Source: Glycomyces albidus
GTDB taxonomy: Bacteria; Actinomycetota; Actinomycetes; Mycobacteriales; Micromonosporaceae
NCBI RefSeq assembly: GCF_009451885.1
Contig: NZ_WIAO01000015.1
Location: 66,452-130,451 of the forward strand
DNA length: 64,000 bases
Reading direction: 5' to 3'
Positions 33,471 to 40,402 of the stretch are shown piece by piece. A program made the position numbers and the translations under genes. The notes under the pieces are model-generated. The model was not told where the DNA came from and ran no database searches. It worked only from the letters and a program-made list of their open reading frames with translations. Numbering within the stretch: the first letter of the stretch is position 1; each line of letters begins with the position of its first letter.

Positions 33471-35594
33471 CTATCGGCCTCCGGTTCGGCCCTCGCGGGC
33501 CTTGTCGAGGTCGCCTCGGTTGAGGCCGCGCCGGTTGACGACCTCGCCGCCGACGCGGCGGCCGACGCCCTTGGTGGAGAGCCCGTAGGGCTTGACGGCG
33601 GCCGTCAGCGCCTCGGTCTTGGCGGTGTCGGCGAGGCCCGTCCACTGCCCGTAGACCTCGGGGCGCAGCTCGGCGAGGCGGTCGACCAGGACCGTGTTCC
33701 ACACGTTGGCCTCGCCGCCGGGCCAGACGGCGGCGAGGTCGTCCAGGACGTGGTGCGCGGGAGCGGCGGCCGTGGCGGTGGCCTCGCCTGCGGCGTGACC
33801 GGCGAGGGTGCCGCGCTCGATTCGCAGGGCCCGAGCGCGGGCGGCGATGCGGTCGGCGGCGGGCCCGTCGACGAACGCGCCCTTGACGATCAGGGCCGCG
33901 TCGGCGGCACCGACCAGGTAGAACACGCCCCGGTCCCGCTTGGTGAACATGGTCGCCCGGATGCCGTTCTTGTAGGCCGAGGTCCCCAGGATCATGTCGT
34001 TTTCGACCTGGCCCATGACCCGCAGGCACGCCCTGGTGCCGACGTTCGCCGAGACGCCGGTCGGCAAGCTGTCCTTGTCGGGCCGCTGCGTCGCCAGCAG
34101 GAGGATGACGCCGAGGGCGCGGCCGAGCTTGACGACCTTCTCCGCCAGCTCGGCGGCCTCCTTCCCGTACTCGGGGTGGCTGAACAGCTCCTGGCACTCA
34201 TCGATCGCGACGACGAGGGGGTGCAGGCCGAGGCCCTTGCGGCTCGCGAGTTCGGGCGTGACCTTGTTCTCGGGGCACAGGTCCCGGGGCAGGCCCTTGA
34301 TGATCCGGGCCCGCCGCTTGCACTCGGCCCGCAAGTCCCGCAAGGCGATCAGCGCGGCCTCGATCTCCTCGTCGTCGGCACCGGAGGCGTAGCGGGTGGC
34401 GTACTGCTCGGCGAAGGCGAGGTCACCGGTCCCCTTGAGCTCGAACACCTGGACCTCGGCGCGGGCGTCGAGTCCGGCAGCGAGCACGGGCAGCTTGACC
34501 AGGAACGTCTTGCCCATGCCGGGAATGGACCCGACCAGCCAGTTCGTGTACATGAGGTCAGCGGTCACAGCCTTGCCCCTCGGGTCGACGCCGAGCGGGA
34601 ACGGCGCGAACAGGTCGACCGTGCCGCCCTTGGCGAGCGGCCACGCCACGGCCTTGGCGTCGGCGAGGTCGGTGTCCCCCACCCACAGGACCAGGCGGCC
34701 CGGGTGGACATCGGACTGGCCCTCGGGCCACACACACCCGAGCGGGCGGGCGAGGGCGGCGGCGAGCTTGTCGCGCCGGTCGATCACCTCAACGGCGGTG
34801 GTCCCGGCGGGCAGGTCGATCACGGCCCGCCAGCCGGAGCCGTCGCGGCTGATCGGCTCGGGCCAGTGGATGCCCTCCCCGCCCTTGGCGATCGCCGTCA
34901 ACGCGGCGATACCGATGCGCGACAACGCCTTCTCGACCATGGGCGAGGTCAGCGGGCGCAGCTTGACCTTGACCACGGCCCGGGTCACCAGCGGCTTGTC
35001 CGCAGGTTTCCCGGCGAGGCCGAGGGCGGCGACGGTCCCGCCGAGAGCCGACCAGGCGAGGGGGTCCGGGGCACCGAAGCCGAGGTAGAGACCCGCACCG
35101 GTCAGGCCGAGCGCGCCGGTGATGGTGAGCGCGCCCCGGAACCGGACATGCCGGTCCCGCAGGCGGACAAGGCCCTGATAGGCGGCGTAGTCGTGCGCGG
35201 TGACCGCGTCGGAGCGGATCGGGCGGCCCTCGGCGTCCGAGGCCCACCGCCAGACCGCGCCGACCACGCGGGCCGTCCCGACCGGGGACCACGCCGCCAG
35301 GCGCGCACCGTAGAGGGGCAGGCGCACCCCGTGGTAGGCGCACCGGTAGGCCACGAGCTTCCCGAACCGGGTCAGCTCGGCCGCCAGACCGGACCGCGAC
35401 AGGACCCAGGCCGGGAGGATCGGGGCCCGCCGGTCGGCCTCGGGTGCGTTCCACGCCCGGTGCGCCTCGGCGTCGTCCACCGGGACGGCGGCCGCGTCGA
35501 TGTAGTCCTCGTCCGGGGCGATGGTCTCGACCTCGGCCCGGTCGCCGTTCAGCTCGGCCTCGGCGGCCTTCCAATCGAAGTTCTCGATCGTCAT
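33471..35594 (-). CDS. traB: FtsK/SpoIIIE-type conjugative DNA translocase (TraB/TraSA-like)
   Basis: The 707-aa protein moves double-stranded DNA between mycelial compartments. Two hydrophobic helices (about 148-190) precede the motor domain, with Walker A GSIPGMGKTF (about 353-362) and Walker B LVVAIDECQE (about 459-468). LLLATQRPDKDSLP is the FtsK-type motif after Walker B. The C-terminal 80 residues (LTAAVKPYGLSTKGVGRRV) form the winged helix expected to recognise clt repeats. It is the central transfer gene of the element. ATG at 35594 with AAGGAG. Confidence 0.93.
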   Translation of the reverse strand: MTIENFDWKAAEAELNGDRAEVETIAPDEDYIDAAAVPVDDAEAHRAWNAPEADRRAPILPAWVLSRSGLAAELTRFGKLVAYRCAYHGVRLPLYGARLAAWSPVGTARVVGAVWRWASDAEGRPIRSDAVTAHDYAAYQGLVRLRDRHVRFRGALTITGALGLTGAGLYLGFGAPDPLAWSALGGTVAALGLAGKPADKPLVTRAVVKVKLRPLTSPMVEKALSRIGIAALTAIAKGGEGIHWPEPISRDGSGWRAVIDLPAGTTAVEVIDRRDKLAAALARPLGCVWPEGQSDVHPGRLVLWVGDTDLADAKAVAWPLAKGGTVDLFAPFPLGVDPRGKAVTADLMYTNWLVGSIPGMGKTFLVKLPVLAAGLDARAEVQVFELKGTGDLAFAEQYATRYASGADDEEIEAALIALRDLRAECKRRARIIKGLPRDLCPENKVTPELASRKGLGLHPLVVAIDECQELFSHPEYGKEAAELAEKVVKLGRALGVILLLATQRPDKDSLPTGVSANVGTRACLRVMGQVENDMILGTSAYKNGIRATMFTKRDRGVFYLVGAADAALIVKGAFVDGPAADRIAARARALRIERGTLAGHAAGEATATAAAPAHHVLDDLAAVWPGGEANVWNTVLVDRLAELRPEVYGQWTGLADTAKTEALTAAVKPYGLSTKGVGRRVGGEVVNRRGLNRGDLDKAREGRTGGR

Positions 35595-35672
35595 AGTCGT
35601 TGGCTCCTTTCCAGTTCGGAGCGGTAGGGGCGGGGCCGGTCGAGCAGCTGACCGGCCCCGCCGGGGCGAGGT

Positions 35673-36530
35673 CTAGGCGTCTTCCTTGACCAGGTGCGCC
35701 AGGGCGGCGCCGAGGCCGAGGACGGCGACAGGGATGCAGGCGACGGCGGCGGTGATGAGCGGGTGCGCCGCAGGGACGTTCGCGGCCGACATCAGGTGGT
35801 AGGCGATCTGCCCGGCCGCGCCGATCCCGAGCGCCAGCAGCGCCGAGACGCGGGCGAACGCAATCGCCTTGGCACCGGCCCGGCCCGACAGCCAGACATA
35901 GAGCGCATAGGCGGAGTAGGTCTCCATCCCGATGGGGAGCGTGATGGACGTATCGATCACGAACGAGTCCGCGATGCCCGGGAGCGGGTGGACGGGCCCG
36001 AACCCGGCGAGCTGACCCAGGCCCACCCAGCCGGACCAGATAGCGACCGTGGCCGGGAGCATGAGCAGGAGCACGGGCCAGGTCGCCAGACGGCGGCGGG
36101 TCCGGGGCGGGTCCGCCTCGGCGGGCCCGGCGACCGGCTCGGCCGCAGTGGTGCCGGTGTCCGCCACAGCGGCGGGAGCGGGCGCGACCGGGTCTGCGAG
36201 GGTCGCGGCCTCGGGCTTCACCTCGGCCGGGGCCGCGTCGACCACGGGCCGGGACTCGCGGGTCTCGTCCTCAGCGGGCCCGGTGGAGGCCGGTGCGGCG
36301 GCGGGTTCGTGCGGGGCCGTCGCGGTGGCCGGGTCGGCCGGGGCCGGGTTCGGGACGTAGTCGGCGAGTTCGGCAAGGACCGCGTTGGCCTTGGGCGCGC
36401 CGATCCGCAGGCGGGCCTTGAGTTGGTTGCGGGACGGGATCGAACCCAGTTCGTCAGCCAGGGCCCGCGCCTGCGGGACCAGGTGCTCAACCGGGGCCGG
36501 GTAGGCGCTGCGCGTAGTCGTCATGGTCAT
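35673..36530 (-). CDS. Spd-like AICE membrane protein (DUF2637-type)
   Basis: The 285-aa protein has three parts. An N-terminal helix-turn-helix-like segment (about 10-60, IPSRNQLKARLRIGAPKANAV) is followed by an Ala/Pro-rich linker (60-150) and a C-terminal domain with four membrane helices (WPVLLLMLPATVAIW to ITAAVACIPVAVLGLG). The C-terminus resembles DUF2637 membrane proteins linked to traB and to intramycelial spread of the element. It begins 78 bp upstream of traB on the same strand and is probably co-transcribed. Confidence 0.72.
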   Translation of the reverse strand: MTMTTTRSAYPAPVEHLVPQARALADELGSIPSRNQLKARLRIGAPKANAVLAELADYVPNPAPADPATATAPHEPAAAPASTGPAEDETRESRPVVDAAPAEVKPEAATLADPVAPAPAAVADTGTTAAEPVAGPAEADPPRTRRRLATWPVLLLMLPATVAIWSGWVGLGQLAGFGPVHPLPGIADSFVIDTSITLPIGMETYSAYALYVWLSGRAGAKAIAFARVSALLALGIGAAGQIAYHLMSAANVPAAHPLITAAVACIPVAVLGLGAALAHLVKEDA

Positions 36531-36542
36531 CGGTGCTCACCC

Positions 36543-36770
36543 CTAGGACAGCGAGAAGGTCGGAAAGCCGGGGGCGAGGGTGTCACCGAGGGCGCGGTCA
36601 ATGTCGAAGGCCACGAACCGCTCCGGGGCCGGGCCGGTGAGGGCGCGGTCCAGTTCGGCGAGGCCGGCCTCGATCTGCGGCCATTCGATCTCGATCGCGT
36701 CGAGTTCAGAGAAGGACGGCTCACCGTCGAGCCAGTCCGGAAGTTCGGGTGTTGCGAGTGCGGTGGTCAT
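36543..36770 (-). CDS. small acidic AICE protein, DUF6284-like
   Basis: The 75-aa protein has the pattern WLDGEPSFSELDAIEIEWPQIEAGLAELDRA typical of small proteins found next to spd/tra genes in AICEs (DUF6284-like, by recollection of the family pattern). Its function is unknown. It lies 12 bp upstream of the Spd-like gene. The ATG at 36770 has GGGAG 8 bases before it. Confidence 0.68.
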   Translation of the reverse strand: MTTALATPELPDWLDGEPSFSELDAIEIEWPQIEAGLAELDRALTGPAPERFVAFDIDRALGDTLAPGFPTFSLS

Positions 36771-36790
36771 TGGTTGTCTCCCTTGGTGTC

Positions 36791-36802
36791 TTGGCGGACG
36801 GG
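36791..36802 (-). repeat. 12-bp AICE leader element, copy at DUF6284-like gene
   Basis: TTGGCGGACGGG, 21 bases upstream of the start codon at 36770. Confidence 0.65.
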
Positions 36803-36874
36803 AATGGCTTGGCATCATCAGCGCCGGAGGGGCCACCTACCGACGGACCACGGGCCCGGAGGCCCGGGTTTCGC

Positions 36875-37036
36875 CTACCAGCGGCCCTTGCGGGCGTCGG
36901 CGACCTTGCGCCGGGCGTCCTCGGCGGCCTTGGTGGTCTTCTGCTCGTCGCGCTTGGCGGCCTCGCGGGCGCGATCGCTCGCGAAGCGGTTCTGACCGAC
37001 GACGGTGGTGCGGGTGCGGCTCGGGGTCTTCGGCAT
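36875..37036 (-). CDS. small basic AICE protein
   Basis: The 53-aa protein is highly charged (SRTRTTVVGQNRFASDRARE; AAEDARRKVADARKGRW), probably helical, and possibly nucleic-acid binding. The start ATG at 37036 has an ideal AAGGAGAA site. It is flanked on both sides by similar intergenic blocks (a hairpin plus CTTGGCAT). I do not recognise a named family. Confidence 0.65.
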   Translation of the reverse strand: MPKTPSRTRTTVVGQNRFASDRAREAAKRDEQKTTKAAEDARRKVADARKGRW

Positions 37037-37098
37037 GGCGTTCTCCTTGTGCTGGTTGTGGCTTGGCATCGTCAGCGGGTCGGGTGCCACCCGGGCCC

Positions 37099-37117
37099 GG
37101 ACCAGGCGGAGTGCCTG
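37099..37117 (-). other. repeated inter-cistronic hairpin
   Basis: ACCAGGC and GCCTGGT pair around ACTCC, following GGCGAAACC just after the stop at 37128. A counterpart (GGCGAAACC then a GGGCC/GGCCC hairpin) follows the stop at 36875. Both are followed by CGCTGA(C/T)GATGCCAAGC. They may be attenuators or processing sites in the AICE operon. Confidence 0.5.
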
Positions 37118-37127
37118 GTTTCGCCGG

Positions 37128-37565
37128 TCAAAGGGTCACGGTGATGAGCGCGGAGATCAGCAGCCATCCGAGGTGCCAGGACTGGTCGAGCTTGTAAGCG
37201 GCCTCGGGGTCGGCGTCGAGCCAGCCGCCGTGGCCGGTCAGCCGTGCCAGGGCCGCGAGGGGCTTGCGGCGGTCGATCACGTAGTGGGTGATGCCGTTGA
37301 CGGCGAGGCCGACGGCCACACCGAGGACCGAGAGGGTGCCGAGGATGCCGAGAGCGGCGGTCACGCCGAGGACGGCGACCAGGCAGGTAGCAAGGTAGGT
37401 CAGAACATGCGTGAGGCAGGCCAGGTGACCGGCGGCCCCGGCGTTGCCCTTGGCGCAGGCGGAGGTGTGGGACTGGACCCAGTGGTCACCGACCGCGTGA
37501 GCGGCGTACAGGGTCGGCGCGACGGCGCCGAAGGCGAGAGCGGTCTCGATCTGCTCGGGGGTCAT
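37128..37565 (-). CDS. AICE membrane protein, DUF3307-like
   Basis: The 145-aa protein has three or four membrane helices. It starts with AVAPTLYAAHAVGDHWVQSH, contains a Cys-rich loop (SACAKGNAGAAGHLACLTHV) and the segment GLAVNGITHYVIDRRKPLAALA, and ends in a last helix. Conserved His and Asp in HAVGDHWVQ and THYVIDRR recall DUF3307 proteins. It is the first gene of the minus-strand AICE operon (37565 to about 33117) and faces the GntR gene across three palindromic operators, so it is probably repressed by that regulator. Confidence 0.7.
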   Translation of the reverse strand: MTPEQIETALAFGAVAPTLYAAHAVGDHWVQSHTSACAKGNAGAAGHLACLTHVLTYLATCLVAVLGVTAALGILGTLSVLGVAVGLAVNGITHYVIDRRKPLAALARLTGHGGWLDADPEAAYKLDQSWHLGWLLISALITVTL

Positions 37566-37585
37566 GTGGGGCCTCCTACGGCGTC

Positions 37586-37597
37586 TTGGCGGACGGG
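37586..37597 (-). repeat. 12-bp AICE leader element, copy at DUF3307-like gene
   Basis: TTGGCGGACGGG, 21 bases upstream of the start codon at 37565. Confidence 0.65.
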
Positions 37598-37615
37598 AGG
37601 ACGCGAAGGAACGTC

Positions 37616-37645
37616 CTAACCAACCTGGCTAGCCAGGTTGGTTAG
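37616..37645. promoter_or_regulatory. 30-bp perfect palindrome, primary GntR operator
   Basis: A perfect 30-bp inverted repeat is centred on CCTGGCTAGCCAGG, with arms extending through AACC and GGTT. It lies 50 bases upstream of the minus-strand AICE operon and 88 bases before the GntR gene. Confidence 0.85.
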
Positions 37646-37663
37646 CAATGACCTTAGGGGTCT

Positions 37664-37673
37664 TGGCTAGCCA
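37664..37673. promoter_or_regulatory. GntR operator 2 (TGGCTAGCCA)
   Basis: This 10-bp palindrome, identical to the core of operator 1, lies 19 bases from it, between the divergent genes. Confidence 0.7.
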
Positions 37674-37702
37674 TGTCAACCACTCTGGGCAGAAATTTCC
37701 AT

Positions 37703-37716
37703 CCTGGCTAGCCAGG
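37703..37716. promoter_or_regulatory. GntR operator 3 (CCTGGCTAGCCAGG)
   Basis: A perfect 14-bp copy lies 16 bases before the GntR start codon and is followed by a half-site-like CCTGGCTGGCATGG that runs into the ATG. This position would let the protein repress its own gene. Confidence 0.8.
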
Positions 37717-37732
37717 TGGTAGCCTGGCTGGC

Positions 37733-38614
37733 ATGGAGGATTACACGGATGAGTACGACTACCTGGGGAAACTCGACCCAGATAGCACCGACAGCTCTTC
37801 AGTCCAAATCGCAAATCGCATCAAGGCCGCGATCCTGACTGGCAAGTTCGCCCCCGGCGAGACCCTGCCTTCAAACCAGAAGCTTCAGCAGCGCTTCGGC
37901 GTCGCCCGCGAAACCGTGAAGAGTGCGTTCAAGATCCTCACGGACAAGGAAAAGTTGGTGGTGACGCAACAGGGGCGCCTTCCCCGGGTTCGTGTCAAGA
38001 CGCATCGGAGCGTTGAACTTCGTCCGCACGTGGAGGCGTTGTTTAAAGATGACCACGTCGCCATCGACTTCGCCGGATTCTCTGGCGAGACCCTGAAAGG
38101 CGTCGTGTCAGAGCCGCTAGACCGAATCCGGCTCGGTGAGCTGACCCCACAGGACGTCAAGCTGCGCGTCATGGTCTCCGACATGCGCATGCCGATGGCG
38201 CTGCCCACTCCGGTCGACCCTTCCTACGACGCCGAGGCGGTGACCAGTCGCATGGCTCGCATCACCGACCGCGCGTTGGAGTCGATCGTTAACGACGTGC
38301 ACGAGCTAGAGGAACTCGGCCTGATCAACACCGGATCGGTTGAGGTCCGAATGCACGGGATCGCACCGGTGTTCAAGCTGTTCATCCTCAACGATTCCGA
38401 GGTCTTCTTCGGCTTCTATCCGATCGTCCAGCATGCGGTGCCGATCAATGGTGACCGCGTCGAGATTTTCGACCCGATGGGAAAGGACGCCAGCCTGTTC
38501 CACTTCTCAAGCACCGGAGAGGAATCCGAGCAGGGATCGATGTTCGTGGACTCCGCGCGCGCCTGGTTCGACTCGGTGTGGGTCAACGTCGCAACTCCTC
38601 GGAGCCTCGGATGA
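37733..38614 (+). CDS. GntR-family AICE regulator
   Basis: The 293-aa protein has a GntR winged helix (about 22-95, QIANRIKAAILTGKFAPGETLPS and RFGVARETVKSAFKIL) and a C-terminal domain of about 190 residues that is not UTRA-like by eye (GIAPVFKLFILNDSEVFFGFYP). It is probably the master repressor of the element, controlling the divergent operon and itself through the GCTAGC palindromes. Its codon use is less GC-biased than the chromosome. Its stop overlaps the HAD gene start, so the two are translated together. Confidence 0.86.
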   Translation: MEDYTDEYDYLGKLDPDSTDSSSVQIANRIKAAILTGKFAPGETLPSNQKLQQRFGVARETVKSAFKILTDKEKLVVTQQGRLPRVRVKTHRSVELRPHVEALFKDDHVAIDFAGFSGETLKGVVSEPLDRIRLGELTPQDVKLRVMVSDMRMPMALPTPVDPSYDAEAVTSRMARITDRALESIVNDVHELEELGLINTGSVEVRMHGIAPVFKLFILNDSEVFFGFYPIVQHAVPINGDRVEIFDPMGKDASLFHFSSTGEESEQGSMFVDSARAWFDSVWVNVATPRSLG

Positions 38615-39267
38615 GGCTCGATCCAGAGGAAGTACTGCTGCGCAAGTCCCTGCTGATGCTGGACTTCGATGGGCCTGTATGCAGTGTGTTTGCCGGGTAC
38701 CCAGCGCCCCAAATCGCACTGGAGCTAATCACCTCCATTGGTGAGCATTCCGCTCAGCTTGCCGCCGTGCTCAAGGGCGAGAGCGACCCGATGGAAGTGC
38801 TTCGGGCCGCGGCCCGGTCACTCTCTCGCGATCGGGTGAAGCAGATAGACGAGCAACTGAGTCGAGCAGAGATGAAGGCCGTCGAGACCGCCCAGCCGAC
38901 TGCCGGCATGGCTGACCTGATTGAAGTTGCACGACGCGCGGGCATCGGAGTTGTGATCGTGAGCAACAACAGCTCGGACCCGATCGGCAGCTACCTGACG
39001 CGATGCGGCCTTGATGTGGCAGTCGATCACGTCATCGGTCGGCCCTTTGGGAGACCCGAACAGATGAAACCTGATCCCTACCTGCTCAACCAAGCCCTCA
39101 AAGTAACCGGCCTTCCGGCGTCCCGAGCTTGCTTCATCGGTGATTCGGTGACCGACGTTGAGGCCGGGCGGGCCGCCGGGGTTACAACCATCGGTTACGC
39201 GAACAAGCCCGGGAAGGCGGAGCGGTTGGAGAGAGCCGGGGTCCACTTCGTCGTGGACTCGTTCTGA
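38611..39267 (+). CDS. HAD-family hydrolase coupled to GntR
   Basis: The 218-aa protein has HAD motif I LLMLDFDGPVCSVFAG, motif II VVIVSNNSS, a conserved Lys in QMKPDPYLL and motif IV CFIGDSVTDVEAGRAAG, with a helical cap between I and II. It resembles phosphoglycolate-phosphatase-type enzymes. The ATG at 38611 overlaps the GntR stop as ATGA. Coupling suggests that it produces or removes the small molecule sensed by the GntR protein; this is inference. Confidence 0.84.
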   Translation: MRLDPEEVLLRKSLLMLDFDGPVCSVFAGYPAPQIALELITSIGEHSAQLAAVLKGESDPMEVLRAAARSLSRDRVKQIDEQLSRAEMKAVETAQPTAGMADLIEVARRAGIGVVIVSNNSSDPIGSYLTRCGLDVAVDHVIGRPFGRPEQMKPDPYLLNQALKVTGLPASRACFIGDSVTDVEAGRAAGVTTIGYANKPGKAERLERAGVHFVVDSF

Positions 39268-39277
39268 GTCTTCCCTT

Positions 39278-39521
39278 GGACAGAATTGACAGAATGGACA
39301 GAACTCGGTAAAGCATGCCTTGAGCTGCGGAAACGCGAGCGCTCGGGACATGGACAAAACTCGGACAGAACTGTGACAGAACCCGGCGGCCGATCTCGGC
39401 CGCCGGGTTCTGTCCATGTCCGGCGGAGTTCTGTCACAGTTCTGTCCATGTCGCTGCGACCAGCGTTGCCCCAGGTAGACAGCTCCTTTACCGAGTTCTG
39501 TCCATTCTGTCAATTCTGTCC
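39278..39521. repeat. 244-bp nested inverted array of GGACAGAA motifs
   Basis: Outer arms 39278-39313 and 39486-39521 are perfect 36-bp inverted repeats. A second pair, 39363-39382 and 39428-39447, is perfect over 20 bp. The centre 39375-39414 is a 19-bp-arm hairpin with a 2-nt loop. About six GGACAGAA-like motifs point right in the left half and six TTCTGTCC-like motifs point left in the right half. It is non-coding. It could be the replication origin, a partition or transfer site, or a MITE-like insertion; no target-site duplication is seen. Confidence 0.85.
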
Positions 39522-39535
39522 GGGGGTCGGTTCCC

Positions 39536-39868
39536 TCAGCGCCTCGGCGGCGGAGCCGTAGCGGCGAGGTAGGCGTTGACACGCCCGTGTTGGCGGTCCC
39601 GCCAGTCCTCCGGTCGGGTGGTCGCCGAGCCGCGCCAGTCGATGCGGTCGGCGCGGTCGCCTGTCGCTTGGAACGTCCCAACGCGCTCATCTCGGCCGTC
39701 GCCGACGCGGAGCACCAGGCATCCGTCACGGCGTACCTGGTCGAGGAACAGCTCAACGATTTCCCCGGGGGCTTCCCAGGTGCGAACCCAGTTCATCCGG
39801 GCCGGGACGACTCCGAGCATCGGCTCGGGGTCTTCCGCCAGGTCGTCATTGGTCGATACGCTGTCCAT
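39536..39868 (-). CDS. hypothetical AICE protein
   Basis: The 110-aa acidic protein contains ARMNWVRTWEAPGEIVELFLDQVRRDGCLVLRV and ends in VNAYLAATAPPPRR. It has no signal peptide or membrane helix. The ATG at 39868 has AAGGGG 7 bases upstream; longer frames run into the divergent promoter region. It is divergent from the short GntR gene at 40034 across 165 bp that include CTGTCTGCATACAGG. I do not recognise the family. Confidence 0.6.
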   Translation of the reverse strand: MDSVSTNDDLAEDPEPMLGVVPARMNWVRTWEAPGEIVELFLDQVRRDGCLVLRVGDGRDERVGTFQATGDRADRIDWRGSATTRPEDWRDRQHGRVNAYLAATAPPPRR

Positions 39869-40033
39869 GTCTCGCCCCTTCGTCGGGTGAGGCCACACCC
39901 TGGGGCCGGTGCTAGCGGTCGCCAGGGTCTTTCCGTATGGCTCCAGCGTAGCCAGCCTGTCTGGTCCTGTCTGCATACAGGTGAACCTATCGATCCTGGT
40001 AGTTCGGTAGGTGTACCGCTCTACGGTCAGAGC

Positions 40034-40327
40034 ATGGATGCAGACGCCGAGATCGACCACGAGGCCATTACGCCGGTCTACGCACAGCTCGTGGCGATCC
40101 TGCGCGCCCGCATCGAACGCGGCGACTGGGCCGAGGGCCGCCGGATCATGTCGGGCCCGCAGCTTGAGCAGGCGTACGGGCTGTCTCGCGACACGGTCCG
40201 GAAGGCGCTGCGCGTTCTCATCGATGAGGGTGTGCTGACGGCGGTACCGGGACGAGGAACCTTTGTGGCCCCCGCTGACGGCGCCGAACCCTCAAGACCG
40301 GACGGCACTGGGGAGTCTGCCGAGTAG
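40034..40327 (+). CDS. short GntR-family regulator
   Basis: The 97-aa protein is essentially a lone GntR winged helix: TPVYAQLVAILRARIERGDW, SGPQLEQAYGLSRDTVRKAL and VLTAVPGRGTFVA, with a short charged tail and no effector domain. Such single-domain GntR proteins are common in AICEs. It lies upstream of the cargo pair and divergent from the hypothetical gene at 39868, and may regulate either. Confidence 0.85.
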   Translation: MDADAEIDHEAITPVYAQLVAILRARIERGDWAEGRRIMSGPQLEQAYGLSRDTVRKALRVLIDEGVLTAVPGRGTFVAPADGAEPSRPDGTGESAE

Positions 40328-40402
40328 TCGCGAGTTCTCTGGGCGCTGCGGGGCCTGCGGGCCGCGTGCCGCGATTGTGGCACTTGTGGGCAATACTTCG
40401 GC

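Noticed and set aside
39195-39449. Small frames through the GGACAGAA array
   Set aside because: They arise from the repeats themselves and lack ribosome sites or conserved segments.
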